Positions 17,715 through 26,251 of a stretch of DNA of 64,000 bases are shown here, in pieces. How positions within the stretch are numbered: position 1 is the stretch's first letter; every line of letters starts with the position of its first letter. This DNA comes from Tsukamurella paurometabola (GTDB taxonomy: Bacteria; Actinomycetota; Actinomycetes; Mycobacteriales; Mycobacteriaceae). The stretch is from positions 4,434,850-4,498,849 of the forward strand of contig NZ_LR131273.1 in NCBI RefSeq assembly GCF_900631615.1. Reading direction: 5' to 3'. The position numbers and the translations under genes are program-made. A model generated the notes under the pieces. The model was not told the origin of the DNA. It saw only the letters and a list, made by a program, of their open reading frames with translations, and searched no databases.

Positions 17715-18332
17715 CCGCGCGGCGAGACCGTCGAGCAGGAAGCGCACGGCGTCGTCGAAACGATCGTCGGGCGCACCCCACGCCGTCGGCCCCGCCTGCG
17801 CCGCGAGGGGGTACTCCTCCGCGCCGATCGCGGCCGCGCGGGCGACCGGGTCGTAGCCCTCGGCCGGCGCACCGTCGGCCCCGAAGACCGCCTGCTCCTC
17901 GATGACGAACCCCACCACCAGGTCCCGCAGGGTGGACAGCGCGAGCGCGGCGTCGCGCAGCGGGAATCCGGCGTCGACCAGCAGCCGCAGCGGCCGTTCA
18001 CTCGCGCGCACGACGGCGACGTCCGTGAACCTCGACCCGCTGAAGACGCGGGCGCCGTCGGTGTGCGCGCGCAGGGCGGACCGGAGCCGCCGGGCCCGGT
18101 CCATCAGTTCGGCGCGCCAATCGCCGGCGACGGGTCCCGCGGGCAGGGCGCGCCGCATCAGCTCGGTGGCCATCTCGTCCAGAAGGTCGCGCTTGGACGC
18201 GACGTGCCAGTACAGGGCGGGCGCCTTGACCTGCAGGCGGTCGGCGATCCGGCGCAGCGTCAGCCCCTCGATCCCGACCTCGTCGAGCACCTCCAGCGCC
18301 GCCGCCACCACATCCGTCCGTGCGAGTCCCAC
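17703..18332 (-). CDS. TetR family regulator (TetR class C-terminal domain)
   Basis: 209 residues. The helix-turn-helix occupies residues 4-47: TDVVAAALEVLDEVGIEGL, then LRRIADRLQVKAPALYWHVASKRDLLDEMA. The ALYWHV recognition helix and the C-terminal domain resemble TetR-class repressors such as those of tetracycline efflux. It is divergent from the MDR oxidoreductase gene; two identical-spacing palindromes lie between them. Control of that gene and of itself is inferred. The small-molecule ligand is unknown. Confidence 0.88.
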   Translation of the reverse strand: MGLARTDVVAAALEVLDEVGIEGLTLRRIADRLQVKAPALYWHVASKRDLLDEMATELMRRALPAGPVAGDWRAELMDRARRLRSALRAHTDGARVFSGSRFTDVAVVRASERPLRLLVDAGFPLRDAALALSTLRDLVVGFVIEEQAVFGADGAPAEGYDPVARAAAIGAEEYPLAAQAGPTAWGAPDDRFDDAVRFLLDGLAARLPR

Positions 18333-18341
18333 CCCGCCAGC

Positions 18342-18354
18342 TTAACGGTGTTAA
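18342..18354. promoter_or_regulatory. TetR operator, site 1
   Basis: TTAACGGTGTTAA is a perfect 5-bp inverted repeat with a 3-bp centre, 10 bp from the regulator start. A second site with the same half-sites is centred 26 bp away, so two dimers could bind in tandem. Confidence 0.7.
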
Positions 18355-18367
18355 AGTGGAATCGAAT

Positions 18368-18380
18368 TTAACGCCGTTAA
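18368..18380. promoter_or_regulatory. TetR operator, site 2
   Basis: TTAACGCCGTTAA has the same half-sites as site 1. Its right edge runs into the AAGGAG ribosome-binding site of the oxidoreductase gene (18379-18384), so occupancy should block transcription or initiation there. Confidence 0.7.
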
Positions 18381-18389
18381 GGAGACCGC

Positions 18390-19295
18390 ATGAGAGCAGT
18401 TCTCGCCACCTACGCCGATGCGCCCGTCTGGGCCGACGCCCCCGATCCCGTCGCCGGCCCCGGCCTGGTCACGGTGTCGATGCGCGCGGTCCCGCTGCAC
18501 AACCTCGCCCGCGGCATCGCCGAGGGCAGGCACTACGCCGCCCCCGCGGCGCCGGGCTTCGTCATCGGCGTCGACGGCGTCGGGGTCACCGAGGACGGCC
18601 GCCGGGTGTACGTCTCGGCGCCCGGCACCGCTGCCCCGACGATCGTGGTCCCCTCCGCGGCCCTGGTCGACGTGCCGGACGCACTCGACGACCTGCAGGC
18701 CGCCGCCGCCGTGAACGCCGTCATGTCGTCGTGGATGGCGATGACGGTCCGCACCCGTGTCCACCCCGGGCAGACGGTGCTGGTGCTCGGTGCCACCGGC
18801 GGCTCGGGACGCCCCGCGGTCGCGGTGGCTCGTCACTTCGGCGCGCGCGTGATCGCCGCGGGCCGCAACACCGACGTGCTCGAGACGGTGGGCGCGGACG
18901 CGACCGTCGACCTGAGCGCCCCGGAGGCGGAGATCGCGGAGGCGCTGCGCCGCGAGAAGATCGACGTGGTCATCGACTACCTGTGGGGCCGCCCCGCGGA
19001 ACTGACCCTCGCCGCGCTCGAGAAGCGCGGACCGTCGGAGTTCGTGCAGATCGGCACGATGGCGGGCGCGGAGATCACGCTGCCCGGCGCGCTCCTGCGG
19101 TCGACCGACATCCGCCTGCTGGGCAGCGGTTTCGGATCCTTCACGGCGGACGAGGTCGCCGCGGCACGACCGGCCATCCTCGACGCCGTGGTCGAACTCG
19201 GGATCGCGATGGACGTCACCGCCGTGCCCGCGGAGTCCGTCGCCGATGTGTGGCGGGCGGACACCGCGGGCACGCGGGTGGTGCTCACGCTGTAG
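18390..19295 (+). CDS. medium-chain dehydrogenase/quinone-oxidoreductase-like protein
   Basis: 301 residues of the MDR superfamily. An N-terminal GroES-like half (PAAPGFVIGVDGVGVTEDGRRVYV) is followed by a nucleotide-binding half with VLVLGATGGSGRPAVAVARHFGARVIAAGRN (GATGGSG at 134-140). No zinc-binding cysteines are seen, which points to the zinc-free quinone-oxidoreductase branch using NADPH. It is divergent from its probable TetR repressor, with two operators in between. The stop overlaps the convergent symporter gene by 11 bp. The substrate may be a quinone or reactive enone, but this is not determined. Confidence 0.85.
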   Translation: MRAVLATYADAPVWADAPDPVAGPGLVTVSMRAVPLHNLARGIAEGRHYAAPAAPGFVIGVDGVGVTEDGRRVYVSAPGTAAPTIVVPSAALVDVPDALDDLQAAAAVNAVMSSWMAMTVRTRVHPGQTVLVLGATGGSGRPAVAVARHFGARVIAAGRNTDVLETVGADATVDLSAPEAEIAEALRREKIDVVIDYLWGRPAELTLAALEKRGPSEFVQIGTMAGAEITLPGALLRSTDIRLLGSGFGSFTADEVAAARPAILDAVVELGIAMDVTAVPAESVADVWRADTAGTRVVLTL

Positions 19296-20637
19296 CGGGG
19301 ACCCGGTCCTCGGCCGACTCGTCGGCGTAGACGTCCGTGCGCGGCGCGTTGTAGGCGTCCTCGTCGAGGATGCCCTCCTGCTTGGCGACGATCGTCGGGA
19401 CCAGCGCCTGGCCCGTGACGTTGAGCGCCGTGCGCCCCATGTCGACGATCGGCTCGACGGCCAGCAGCAGGCCGACGCCGGCGAGCGGCAGCCCGAGGGT
19501 GGAGAGGGTCAGCGTCAGCATGACCGTCGCGCCGGTGGTGCCCGCGGTCGCGGCGGAGCCGACCACCGAGACGATCACGATGAGCAGGTAGTCGGTGATG
19601 CCGAGCGGCACGTGGAAGAACTGCGCCACGAAGATCGCGGCGATCGCCGGGTAGATCGCCGCGCAGCCGTCCATCTTCGTGGTCGCGCCGAGCGGAACCG
19701 CGAACGAGGAGTACTCGCGCGGGACGCCGAGGTTCCGCTCCGTGACCCGCTCGGTGACGGGCAGCGTCCCGATCGAGCTGCGGGAGACGAAGCCCAGCTG
19801 TGCGGCCGGCCACACGCCGCTGAAGAACTGCTTCACCGACAGGCCGTGCGCCCGGATGATCAGCGGGTACACGACGAAACCGACGATGAGCAGGCCCAGG
19901 TAGATCGCGCCGGTGAAGACGCCGAGGGAGCCGATGGCGTCCCAGCCGTAGGTCGCGACGGCGGTGCCGATGAGCGCGGCGGTGCCGATCGGTGCGAGGC
20001 GGATGATCCACCACAGCACCTTCTGGATGATCGCCAGCAGCGAGGCGTTGAAGGCGATGAAGGGCTCGGCCTTCTCCCCCACCTTGAGCGCGGCGATGCC
20101 GATCGCGGCGGCGACCACCAGCACCTGCAGCACGTTGAAGCTGAGCGAGACGGAACCGTCGGACGCCTTGGCCTGGAGGCCGAGGAAGTTGGACGGGACG
20201 AGGCCGGTGATGAAGGCCCACCACGAGCCCGTGCTCGACGGCGCCTTGCCCTCGCCCGTGACCGTGGTGTGCGCGCCGGGCTGCAGCACCAGGCCGAGGA
20301 TGATGCCGATGACCACCGAGATGAAGGCGGTGATCGCGAACCACAGCAGTGTCTTCCCCGCGAGGCGGGCCGCGTTGGTGACGTTGCGCAGGTTGGCGAT
20401 CGACGCGATCACCGCGGTCACCACGAGCGGCACGACGGCCACGGTGAGCAGTTTGACGTAGCTGGACCCGATCGTCTTGAGCGTGCCGACCAGCCAGTTC
20501 GCGTTGCCGTCCGCGGCGGGCGCCATGTTCCGGGCGATCAGCCCGAGCACGACACCGGCGACGAGGCCGACGACGATCTGGAAGCCGAAGTTCTTCAGCA
20601 GCGCGGGTACGCGCGACGGGGTTTCCACAGAGGACAT
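19285..20637 (-). CDS. dicarboxylate/amino acid:cation symporter (DAACS family)
   Basis: A 450-residue membrane protein with the GltP/DctA architecture: eight helices and two re-entrant loops. Signatures are SYVKLLTVAVVPLVVTAVIASI (usually LKMLVxPLVFxSI), GFVSRSSIGTLPVTER (serine-rich hairpin 1), FAVPLGATTKMDGCAAIYPAIAAIFVAQ (the NMDGT-like motif read as KMDGC) and GSAATAGTTGATVML. It imports a C4-dicarboxylate or acidic amino acid with protons or sodium. The ATG at 20637 is preferred; an in-frame TTG lies at 20649. It follows the GrpE-like gene on the same strand by about 43 bp. Confidence 0.9.
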   Translation of the reverse strand: MSSVETPSRVPALLKNFGFQIVVGLVAGVVLGLIARNMAPAADGNANWLVGTLKTIGSSYVKLLTVAVVPLVVTAVIASIANLRNVTNAARLAGKTLLWFAITAFISVVIGIILGLVLQPGAHTTVTGEGKAPSSTGSWWAFITGLVPSNFLGLQAKASDGSVSLSFNVLQVLVVAAAIGIAALKVGEKAEPFIAFNASLLAIIQKVLWWIIRLAPIGTAALIGTAVATYGWDAIGSLGVFTGAIYLGLLIVGFVVYPLIIRAHGLSVKQFFSGVWPAAQLGFVSRSSIGTLPVTERVTERNLGVPREYSSFAVPLGATTKMDGCAAIYPAIAAIFVAQFFHVPLGITDYLLIVIVSVVGSAATAGTTGATVMLTLTLSTLGLPLAGVGLLLAVEPIVDMGRTALNVTGQALVPTIVAKQEGILDEDAYNAPRTDVYADESAEDRVPATA

Positions 20638-20680
20638 GTCGGGGTGCAACGAAACACCGGCGAGCGGTGTTCCCTTCCGA

Positions 20681-21178
20681 TCACGCTGAGCGGAAAGCTC
20701 GCACCACCACCCGTGCGGGGCGTACGTTCCGCGCCGGCACGCCGAGCCCGGGAGTGAGGACCTCGGCGACGGTGCGGTCCGCCTCCTCGTCGTCGGTGGG
20801 TACGACGTCGGCGGCCTCCATGACGGCCGGGTCGAAGGCGTCCCCCACCCCCGGGGCGACGACGGTGCCGCCCCTGCCCACGAGCAGGCGCTCGACGCGC
20901 GACGCCACGGCGGCGAAGGCCGCGCGCTCCCGCTCCGACTCCGCGGTGTCCGCGCACGCGGTCACCTCGCCGAGGAGCGCGAACAGCTCGACCACGAGCG
21001 GCAGGTCGGCGCCGGCGCGATCGCGGGCCTCGCGGGCACGCTCGGCGTCCGCGAGCCGTTCGACGGTGCCGGCCTGCCGCGCGAGGATCCGGGCCAGGTC
21101 CTCCACCCGTTCGGCCAGCCGATCGTCCGGGTTCGCGGCCGGCTCCCCGGCGGCGGTAGCGGCCTCGTCTGCGCTCAT
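20681..21178 (-). CDS. GrpE-like nucleotide exchange factor for the divergent Hsp70
   Basis: 165 residues. The N-terminal half is a predicted coiled coil (RLAERVEDLARILARQAGTVERLADAERAREARDRA). The C-terminal half matches GrpE in pattern: LPLVVELFALLGEVTACADTA, then VERLLVGRGGTVVAPGVGDAFDPAVMEAADVV, then EVLTPGLGVPARNVRPARVVVRA, corresponding to GrpE's G..FDP..HEA and GY.L.GRVLRPA.V.V. It would release ADP from the Hsp70 encoded divergently 45 bp away. It is shorter and more diverged than the canonical dnaK-grpE-dnaJ GrpE, so this is a secondary, dedicated system. The start region carries TAGGGT 8 bp before the ATG (see the promoter entry). Confidence 0.75.
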   Translation of the reverse strand: MSADEAATAAGEPAANPDDRLAERVEDLARILARQAGTVERLADAERAREARDRAGADLPLVVELFALLGEVTACADTAESERERAAFAAVASRVERLLVGRGGTVVAPGVGDAFDPAVMEAADVVPTDDEEADRTVAEVLTPGLGVPARNVRPARVVVRAFRSA

Positions 21179-21186
21179 GCTCGCCA

Positions 21187-21216
21187 ACCCTAGCGCGCCC
21201 TCTGCGCTGCTAATAT
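21187..21216. promoter_or_regulatory. divergent near-leaderless promoters of the GrpE-like and Hsp70 genes
   Basis: Only 45 bp separate the two start codons. On the plus strand TAATAT (21211-21216) ends 7 bp before the Hsp70 ATG. On the minus strand TAGGGT (21192-21187) ends 8 bp before the GrpE-like ATG. Both fit the actinobacterial TANNNT -10 box. At normal -10 to +1 spacing, transcripts would start at or within about two bases of each ATG, and neither gene has a good Shine-Dalgarno sequence. Confidence 0.55.
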
Positions 21217-21223
21217 CCCCGCC

Positions 21224-22903
21224 ATGGGGGTGTACGGCATCGACCTGGGCACGACCAACTCCGCGATCGCGCGCATCGGCGCGGACGGTCGCCCCGAGAT
21301 CGTCCGCGGGCTCGGCGGGGAGACGACGGTGCCCTCGGTGGTGTTGTTCGCGTCGGCCTACGACCATCTCGTGGGCGAGGGCGCGCGACGCCAGGCCCGA
21401 CTCGACCCGGAGCACGTGTGCACCCTGGTCAAGCGCCGCATGGGCGACGCGCAGTGGCGCTTCCGCGCGCACGGTGACACCTGGTCGGCGCCCGCCGTGT
21501 CCGCACTCATCCTCAAGAGCCTCGCGGGCGACGTCGAGTTCAGCGGCGGCGAACCGGTGCGGCGCGTGGTGATCACCGTGCCGGCCTACTTCGGCGACGA
21601 GGAGCGCCGCGCCACCATCCAGGCCGGCGCCTACGCGGGCTTCGACGTGGCCGGCGTCCTGTCCGAGCCCATCGCGGCGGCACTCTCCTACGGCTTCGGG
21701 CGGCTCGACGGCGGCCTCGCCCCCGGCACGGGCGCGCCGCGCGAGACGGTACTGGTCTACGACCTGGGCGGCGGCACCTTCGACGCGACCGTCATCGAGC
21801 TCGCCGACCGGCGGATCTCGGTCCTCGCCGTGGAGGGCGACCACCAGCTCGGCGGCGCCGACTGGGACGAGCGGATCGCGCTGCACCTGTCGCAGCGGTT
21901 CTGCGAGGCGAACCCGGACGCGGAGGACCCACTCGACGATTCCGCGGGCTCCCAGTCGCTGGTGCTCGCGGCCGAGCAGGCCAAACACGAGCTCACCGGC
22001 GCGGACCGCACCGAGGTGATCGTCGCGCACGACGGGGCGCGCGCCGTCGTCACCCTGACCCGCGCCGAGCTGGAGGAGATGACCGCCCCGCTGCTGCGGC
22101 GGACCGTCGACCTGGCGCGGGACTGCCTGAGGACCGCCGAGAAGCGGGGCGCGCACCGGATCGACCGTCTGCTGCTGGTCGGCGGGTCCTCGCGGATGCC
22201 GGCGGTGGCCCGCGCACTCCGCGAGCAGCTCGGACTCGACGGGGAGTTGCACGATCCCGACCTGGCGGTCGCGCGGGGTGCGGCGCTGTACGGCGAGAAG
22301 CTGGAGATGGAGCGTCTCGTCGCGGCCGACCTCGTGACCCGCGGCCTCCTGCCCGACGGCGCGCCCCCGCTGCACGCGCAGGCGGCGGAGCTGGAGAATT
22401 CGATCGCGCGCGTCGCGGCCTCCTTCCAGCAACCCGTCTCGCTGGTGCGACGGATGCTCGAGATCCAGGTCGACACCGTGATCTCCCGGGGATTCGGCGT
22501 GCTCGCGGTGCACGACCACGGCGACCTCGGCGTCACGTGGCTCGTGGAGCGCAACCAGACGCTGCCCGTGCGCGTGCGCCGCTCCTTCGGCACGATGCGC
22601 GAGGACCAGCAGCAGATCGAGATCACCGTCGTCGAACAGCAGGGCCAGGTCGCCTCGCAGCGTCTCGGCGACGCGAAGCTGTTGGTGGAGGGCACGATCC
22701 GCGACATCCCGCCCGGGTACCCGGCGGGGAGCGAGGTGCGCATCACGTTCGAGATGGGCTTCGACGGGGTGCTGCACGTGACGGCGCACCACGTGGATGC
22801 GGACCTGCCGCTGACGCTCTCCGCGCAGACCGGCGCGATGCTCTCGCAGGCCGACGTGGAGCGCGAGCTCGGCCAGGTGCAGCGGTCGCGGCGCCGCGAG
22901 TGA
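21224..22903 (+). CDS. Hsp70-family protein (not canonical DnaK)
   Basis: 559 residues, shorter than DnaK at about 620. The actin-like ATPase domain is complete: phosphate 1 GIDLGTTNSAI (5-15), VVITVPAYFGDEERRATIQAG, DLGGGTFDATVIEL (180-193), LLLVGGSSRMPAV. A short substrate-binding beta domain follows (RSFGTMREDQQQIEITVVEQQG, IPPGYPAGSEVRITFEMGFDGVLHVTAH), but the long helical lid is largely missing; the protein ends DVERELGQVQRSRRRE. Its ATPase cycle is expected to depend on the divergent GrpE-like protein. Its last codons overlap the next gene by GTGA, so a partner protein is made at the same time. Targets are unknown. Confidence 0.92.
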   Translation: MGVYGIDLGTTNSAIARIGADGRPEIVRGLGGETTVPSVVLFASAYDHLVGEGARRQARLDPEHVCTLVKRRMGDAQWRFRAHGDTWSAPAVSALILKSLAGDVEFSGGEPVRRVVITVPAYFGDEERRATIQAGAYAGFDVAGVLSEPIAAALSYGFGRLDGGLAPGTGAPRETVLVYDLGGGTFDATVIELADRRISVLAVEGDHQLGGADWDERIALHLSQRFCEANPDAEDPLDDSAGSQSLVLAAEQAKHELTGADRTEVIVAHDGARAVVTLTRAELEEMTAPLLRRTVDLARDCLRTAEKRGAHRIDRLLLVGGSSRMPAVARALREQLGLDGELHDPDLAVARGAALYGEKLEMERLVAADLVTRGLLPDGAPPLHAQAAELENSIARVAASFQQPVSLVRRMLEIQVDTVISRGFGVLAVHDHGDLGVTWLVERNQTLPVRVRRSFGTMREDQQQIEITVVEQQGQVASQRLGDAKLLVEGTIRDIPPGYPAGSEVRITFEMGFDGVLHVTAHHVDADLPLTLSAQTGAMLSQADVERELGQVQRSRRRE

Positions 22904-25041
22904 CGGGCCGCGAGATGCCGACGCCGCCGCCGTTCGATCCCAACGACTACCGCAAGCGGGTCCTCGCCGCCGTCGCCCGGCGCGGTGGTCCCGACCACAC
23001 CGATGCCTTCGAGCTGTACGACCTGCCGCTCGACGCCGCGGGTCTCTCCGACGCCGACGTCGCGACCCGGCTCGACGAGGTCTGGGGCTTCTGGCAGCGC
23101 CAGCGCGACCACCCGAAGTACCGCACCCTGGTGGCGCGGCTCGTCGCCGAGCACGAGCGGCGCAGCGCCCCGCTCCGGTCGGCGCCGAGCCGGGTGGCGG
23201 AGGCGGCGCGGGTGCGCGCCGAGCGTGCGGAGCGCGACGCCGCCCGGTACGAGATCCTCGACACCGCGATCGAGCGGCTCGTCGAGCGCCACGGCGGGGT
23301 GCCCGCCGAGAAGGTCCCCGGGCTCGAGGAGATCGGCGCGCTGGGCGGGCTCACCGCGGCCGAGGTCGCCGCCCGGTTGCGGCGCCATCGCGTGCTGGAA
23401 GGAGCCGACGCCCCCTCCCCGGCTCCCGCGCCCGGCGGCCTGACTCCGCAGCGCCGGGCGCAGATCCGCGCGCTGCTCGCCGAGTGGGGCGAGCTGTGCG
23501 GCGAACCGGTGCCGACCCTGTTCGCCCTGCTCGGCCTCGGGATCACCGATGCGCACGACGTGGTGGAGCTCCGGGACCGCGCCGAGCTCCTGCACCGCCG
23601 CGCCCGCGAGATGCCGCCCGGTCGCGGCCGCGCGGTGCTCGACGAGCTGGGCGTGCACGTGCGCGAGGTGCTCACCGTCGGCGGCCCGCTCGCCGACGCC
23701 TATGCCCGCGCCGTGGTCGAGGACGCCACGGAGGCGCTGCGCCCGAAGGTGCGTGCCGCGATCCTCATCGAGGACCGGCTGCTCGGCCCCGATCACGAGT
23801 ACCTCGCCGGGGAGGGCGAGGAGCACGGCCTCGACCGCGCCACCGCGGAACGGATCCTCGCCGAGCTGGCGGCCGAGTACGGCGGCGGGGTCGGTCACGC
23901 GCCGCCCGGGCCCGCGTCATCGCCCGGCACGGCCCGGCCCGCGCCGCCACCGACCACCGGTTCCCGGGCCTGGGAGGCACCGCTCAAGGCCGCCCGCGCC
24001 GCGCTGCGCCGCGGCCGCCCGGCGGAGGCTGCGCGCCTGGCGGCGGAGGCCGGCGCGCTCGACGACGGCACGGCCGGCGCGCAGGTGCGGACCGTCGCCG
24101 ACGAGGCGCGGCGCGTGCTCGACGAGGCCGCCGCGCTCTGGCGGGAGGTCGCCGGGGCCCGCGCCGCCGGAGAGTACGCCGACGCGGCCCGCGTGCTCGC
24201 ACAACTGCAGCGGCGGGCGCTCGACGCTCCCCCACCGCCGGGCCAGCCCACCCTGCAGGACGCCATCGACGAGGCACGCCGCGCGCAGGCGGGGCCGGGC
24301 GCCGCACCCGCACCGCGCGGCGCGACAGCGACACCGCCACCGATCGCGCGGGCCGCCGACTCCGCGCCGACCCCGCCGGCCGCCGTCCCCGCGCCGCCCA
24401 CCGCCGTCGCGGCACACCCGGTCGACGGTGCCGTGCTGGTCACGTGGTCCTCCCCGCATCCCGTGGCCGACTACAAGGTGAGCCGCCGGCGGCCCGACGG
24501 CGGCTGGAGCGTGGTCGGCCGCACCCGCGAGACGCGGCTCGAGGACGGCGGCGCACCCCGCCGCGCGGTCCCGGTCTACGCGGTCGTCGCCGTGGTCGAC
24601 GGCGTCCCGTCGAGCGAGGCCCGCTCGGACGCACACCCCGCCCCCGCTCCCGCGGCCCGGGCATCGTCGACCCCTGCGACGCCACCGCCCGCCGCGTCCG
24701 GCCCCGCACCCGCACCGGCGATCCCCGCGCCGGGCGTGGACTTCCCCGCCATCACGAATGTGGCGTTCACCGGCGGCCGGCTGACCTTCGACTGGCCGCC
24801 CGAGGTGACCGAGGTGTACGTGTCCTCGCGGGTGGCCGGCCCGCCCCGCTCGCCCGTCGACCCCACCGCGCGGTCCTGGAAGGTGACCAACACCCGTTAC
24901 CAGATCGACGGCGGCGCAGTACTTCCCGCGGACCTGCCCCGCCCCGCGCACCTCGCGGTCGCGGCGTGCCGCCGCGGACCCGACGGCGCCCTGCTGCTCG
25001 CCCCGGATTTCGCCCCGACCGCGCACCTGCGGTTGGATTGA
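22900..25041 (+). CDS. large Hsp70-associated protein with C-terminal fibronectin-type-III-like domains
   Basis: 713 residues from GTG 22900, which overlaps the Hsp70 stop by four bases; ATG 22915 is an alternative. The N-terminal 90 residues (DAFELYDLPLDAAGLSDADV, WGFWQRQRDHPKYRTLVARL) form a small helical module that I suspect contacts Hsp70 in place of a J-domain; there is no HPD motif. Alanine/arginine-rich helical repeats follow to about residue 470, including two similar modules (EKVPGLEEIGALGGLTAAEV; EHGLDRATAERILAEL). A Pro/Ala linker leads to an FN3-like domain (PPTAVAAHPVDGAVLVTWSSP, YAVVAVVDG) and a second beta domain at the end. No signal peptide or membrane helix is present. Function unknown; the coupling to Hsp70 implies a cofactor or client adaptor. 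Confidence 0.75.
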   Translation: MTGREMPTPPPFDPNDYRKRVLAAVARRGGPDHTDAFELYDLPLDAAGLSDADVATRLDEVWGFWQRQRDHPKYRTLVARLVAEHERRSAPLRSAPSRVAEAARVRAERAERDAARYEILDTAIERLVERHGGVPAEKVPGLEEIGALGGLTAAEVAARLRRHRVLEGADAPSPAPAPGGLTPQRRAQIRALLAEWGELCGEPVPTLFALLGLGITDAHDVVELRDRAELLHRRAREMPPGRGRAVLDELGVHVREVLTVGGPLADAYARAVVEDATEALRPKVRAAILIEDRLLGPDHEYLAGEGEEHGLDRATAERILAELAAEYGGGVGHAPPGPASSPGTARPAPPPTTGSRAWEAPLKAARAALRRGRPAEAARLAAEAGALDDGTAGAQVRTVADEARRVLDEAAALWREVAGARAAGEYADAARVLAQLQRRALDAPPPPGQPTLQDAIDEARRAQAGPGAAPAPRGATATPPPIARAADSAPTPPAAVPAPPTAVAAHPVDGAVLVTWSSPHPVADYKVSRRRPDGGWSVVGRTRETRLEDGGAPRRAVPVYAVVAVVDGVPSSEARSDAHPAPAPAARASSTPATPPPAASGPAPAPAIPAPGVDFPAITNVAFTGGRLTFDWPPEVTEVYVSSRVAGPPRSPVDPTARSWKVTNTRYQIDGGAVLPADLPRPAHLAVAACRRGPDGALLLAPDFAPTAHLRLD

Positions 25042-25044
25042 CGG

Positions 25045-26241
25045 GTGTCACGACCCCGCACAGACTCCCGAGGAAACCTGCGGCTGGCCCTCATCCTGGG
25101 CTCGCTGTCCGCCTTCGGTCCGATCACGACCGACCTCTACCTGCCCGCCCTCCCCGCCGCCGCCGCGGACCTCGGCGCCTCGCAGCCGGCGATCCAGGCG
25201 ACCCTCACCGCGTGTCTCATCGGCCTCGCGGCGGGCCAGGTCTTCGTGGGTCCGCTGTCGGACTCGATCGGCCGGCGCCGCCCGATGATCGTCGGGATGG
25301 CGTTGTTCATCGTCAGCTCGCTGCTGTGTGCGATCGCCCCGTCGGTGTACCTGCTCGACGTCGCGCGCCTCCTGCAGGGTGCCGCGGGCGCGGCCGGGAT
25401 CGTCCTGAGCCTCGCCATCGTCCGGGATCTGTTCGACGGGGTCGCCGCCGCGCGCATGATCGCCGCGCTCATGGCCGTCGGCGGCGTGGCACCGATCGTC
25501 GCGCCGCTCGCCGGCGCACAGCTCCTGCGGTTCATGGAGTGGCGCGGCCTGTTCGTGGTGCTGGCCGTGCTCGGGGTGGCCCTGCTCGCGATCGCGGCCG
25601 CCAAGGTGCCGGAGACGTTGCCGAAGGCGGACCGTCGGCCCGTCGGCTGGGGCTCGGTGGCGAGCGGCTTCGTCGCGCTGGCGCGGGACCGCCGGTTCGT
25701 CGCGCTGACGCTGACCGGCGGCCTGGCCTTCGCCGCGATGTTCGCCTACATCTCCACCTCGGCGTTCGTCTTCCAGAGCCACTACGGCTACTCCGAGTCG
25801 GAGTTCAGCGTGGTCTTCGCGGTCAATGCGGTGGGGCTGCTCACGACCAACCTGCTCGGCGGCCGGTTGGTGGGCCGGGTGCCGGTGGCGACGCTGGTGC
25901 GGATCGGCCTGGCCGGCATGGTGGCCGGCGCGGTCGCGTCGCTCGCGTCCCTCGCCGCGGCCCATCCGCCGCTGGTGATCGTCTCGCTCTTCGTCACGGT
26001 GTCGAGCCTCGGCCTCGTCATGCCGACGGTCGCGGCCCTCGCCCTCGACGACCACGGAGACCTGGCGGGGACCGCCTCCGCGGCGCTGGGCGCGGCCCGC
26101 ATGGTGCTGGGCGGCGTCGCGGCGCTGTTCGCCGGCATCGGCGGGGATCCCGTCGTGCTCGGCTCGGTGATGGTGCTGTGCGCGGTCGGCGCGGCGGTGT
26201 CGTTCGCGATCGCCAAGCGAACGCCAAGCGCGAGCCGGTAA
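25045..26241 (+). CDS. Bcr/CflA-type MFS drug efflux transporter
   Basis: 398 residues, 12 predicted helices. The N-terminus LALILGSLSAFGPITTDLYLPALPAAAADL with TTDLYLPALP is the hallmark of Bcr/CflA (DHA1) multidrug exporters. Loop 2-3 has GPLSDSIGRRRPMIVG and helix 4 has DVARLLQGAAGAAGIVLSLAIVRDLFDG. The family exports antibiotics such as chloramphenicol or bicyclomycin, and sometimes sulfonamides or amino acids, by proton antiport; the substrate here is not determinable. The GTG start at 25045 lies three bases after the stop of the Hsp70 partner gene, suggesting readthrough transcription from the chaperone operon, but a functional link is not implied. Confidence 0.9.
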   Translation: MSRPRTDSRGNLRLALILGSLSAFGPITTDLYLPALPAAAADLGASQPAIQATLTACLIGLAAGQVFVGPLSDSIGRRRPMIVGMALFIVSSLLCAIAPSVYLLDVARLLQGAAGAAGIVLSLAIVRDLFDGVAAARMIAALMAVGGVAPIVAPLAGAQLLRFMEWRGLFVVLAVLGVALLAIAAAKVPETLPKADRRPVGWGSVASGFVALARDRRFVALTLTGGLAFAAMFAYISTSAFVFQSHYGYSESEFSVVFAVNAVGLLTTNLLGGRLVGRVPVATLVRIGLAGMVAGAVASLASLAAAHPPLVIVSLFVTVSSLGLVMPTVAALALDDHGDLAGTASAALGAARMVLGGVAALFAGIGGDPVVLGSVMVLCAVGAAVSFAIAKRTPSASR

Positions 26242-26251
26242 CGTGGCCCGT

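Noticed and set aside
20638-20649. TTG at 20649 as start of the dicarboxylate symporter
   Set aside because: An ATG four codons downstream gives a normal family length and a rarer start is not needed; neither has a strong ribosome-binding site, so this remains open.
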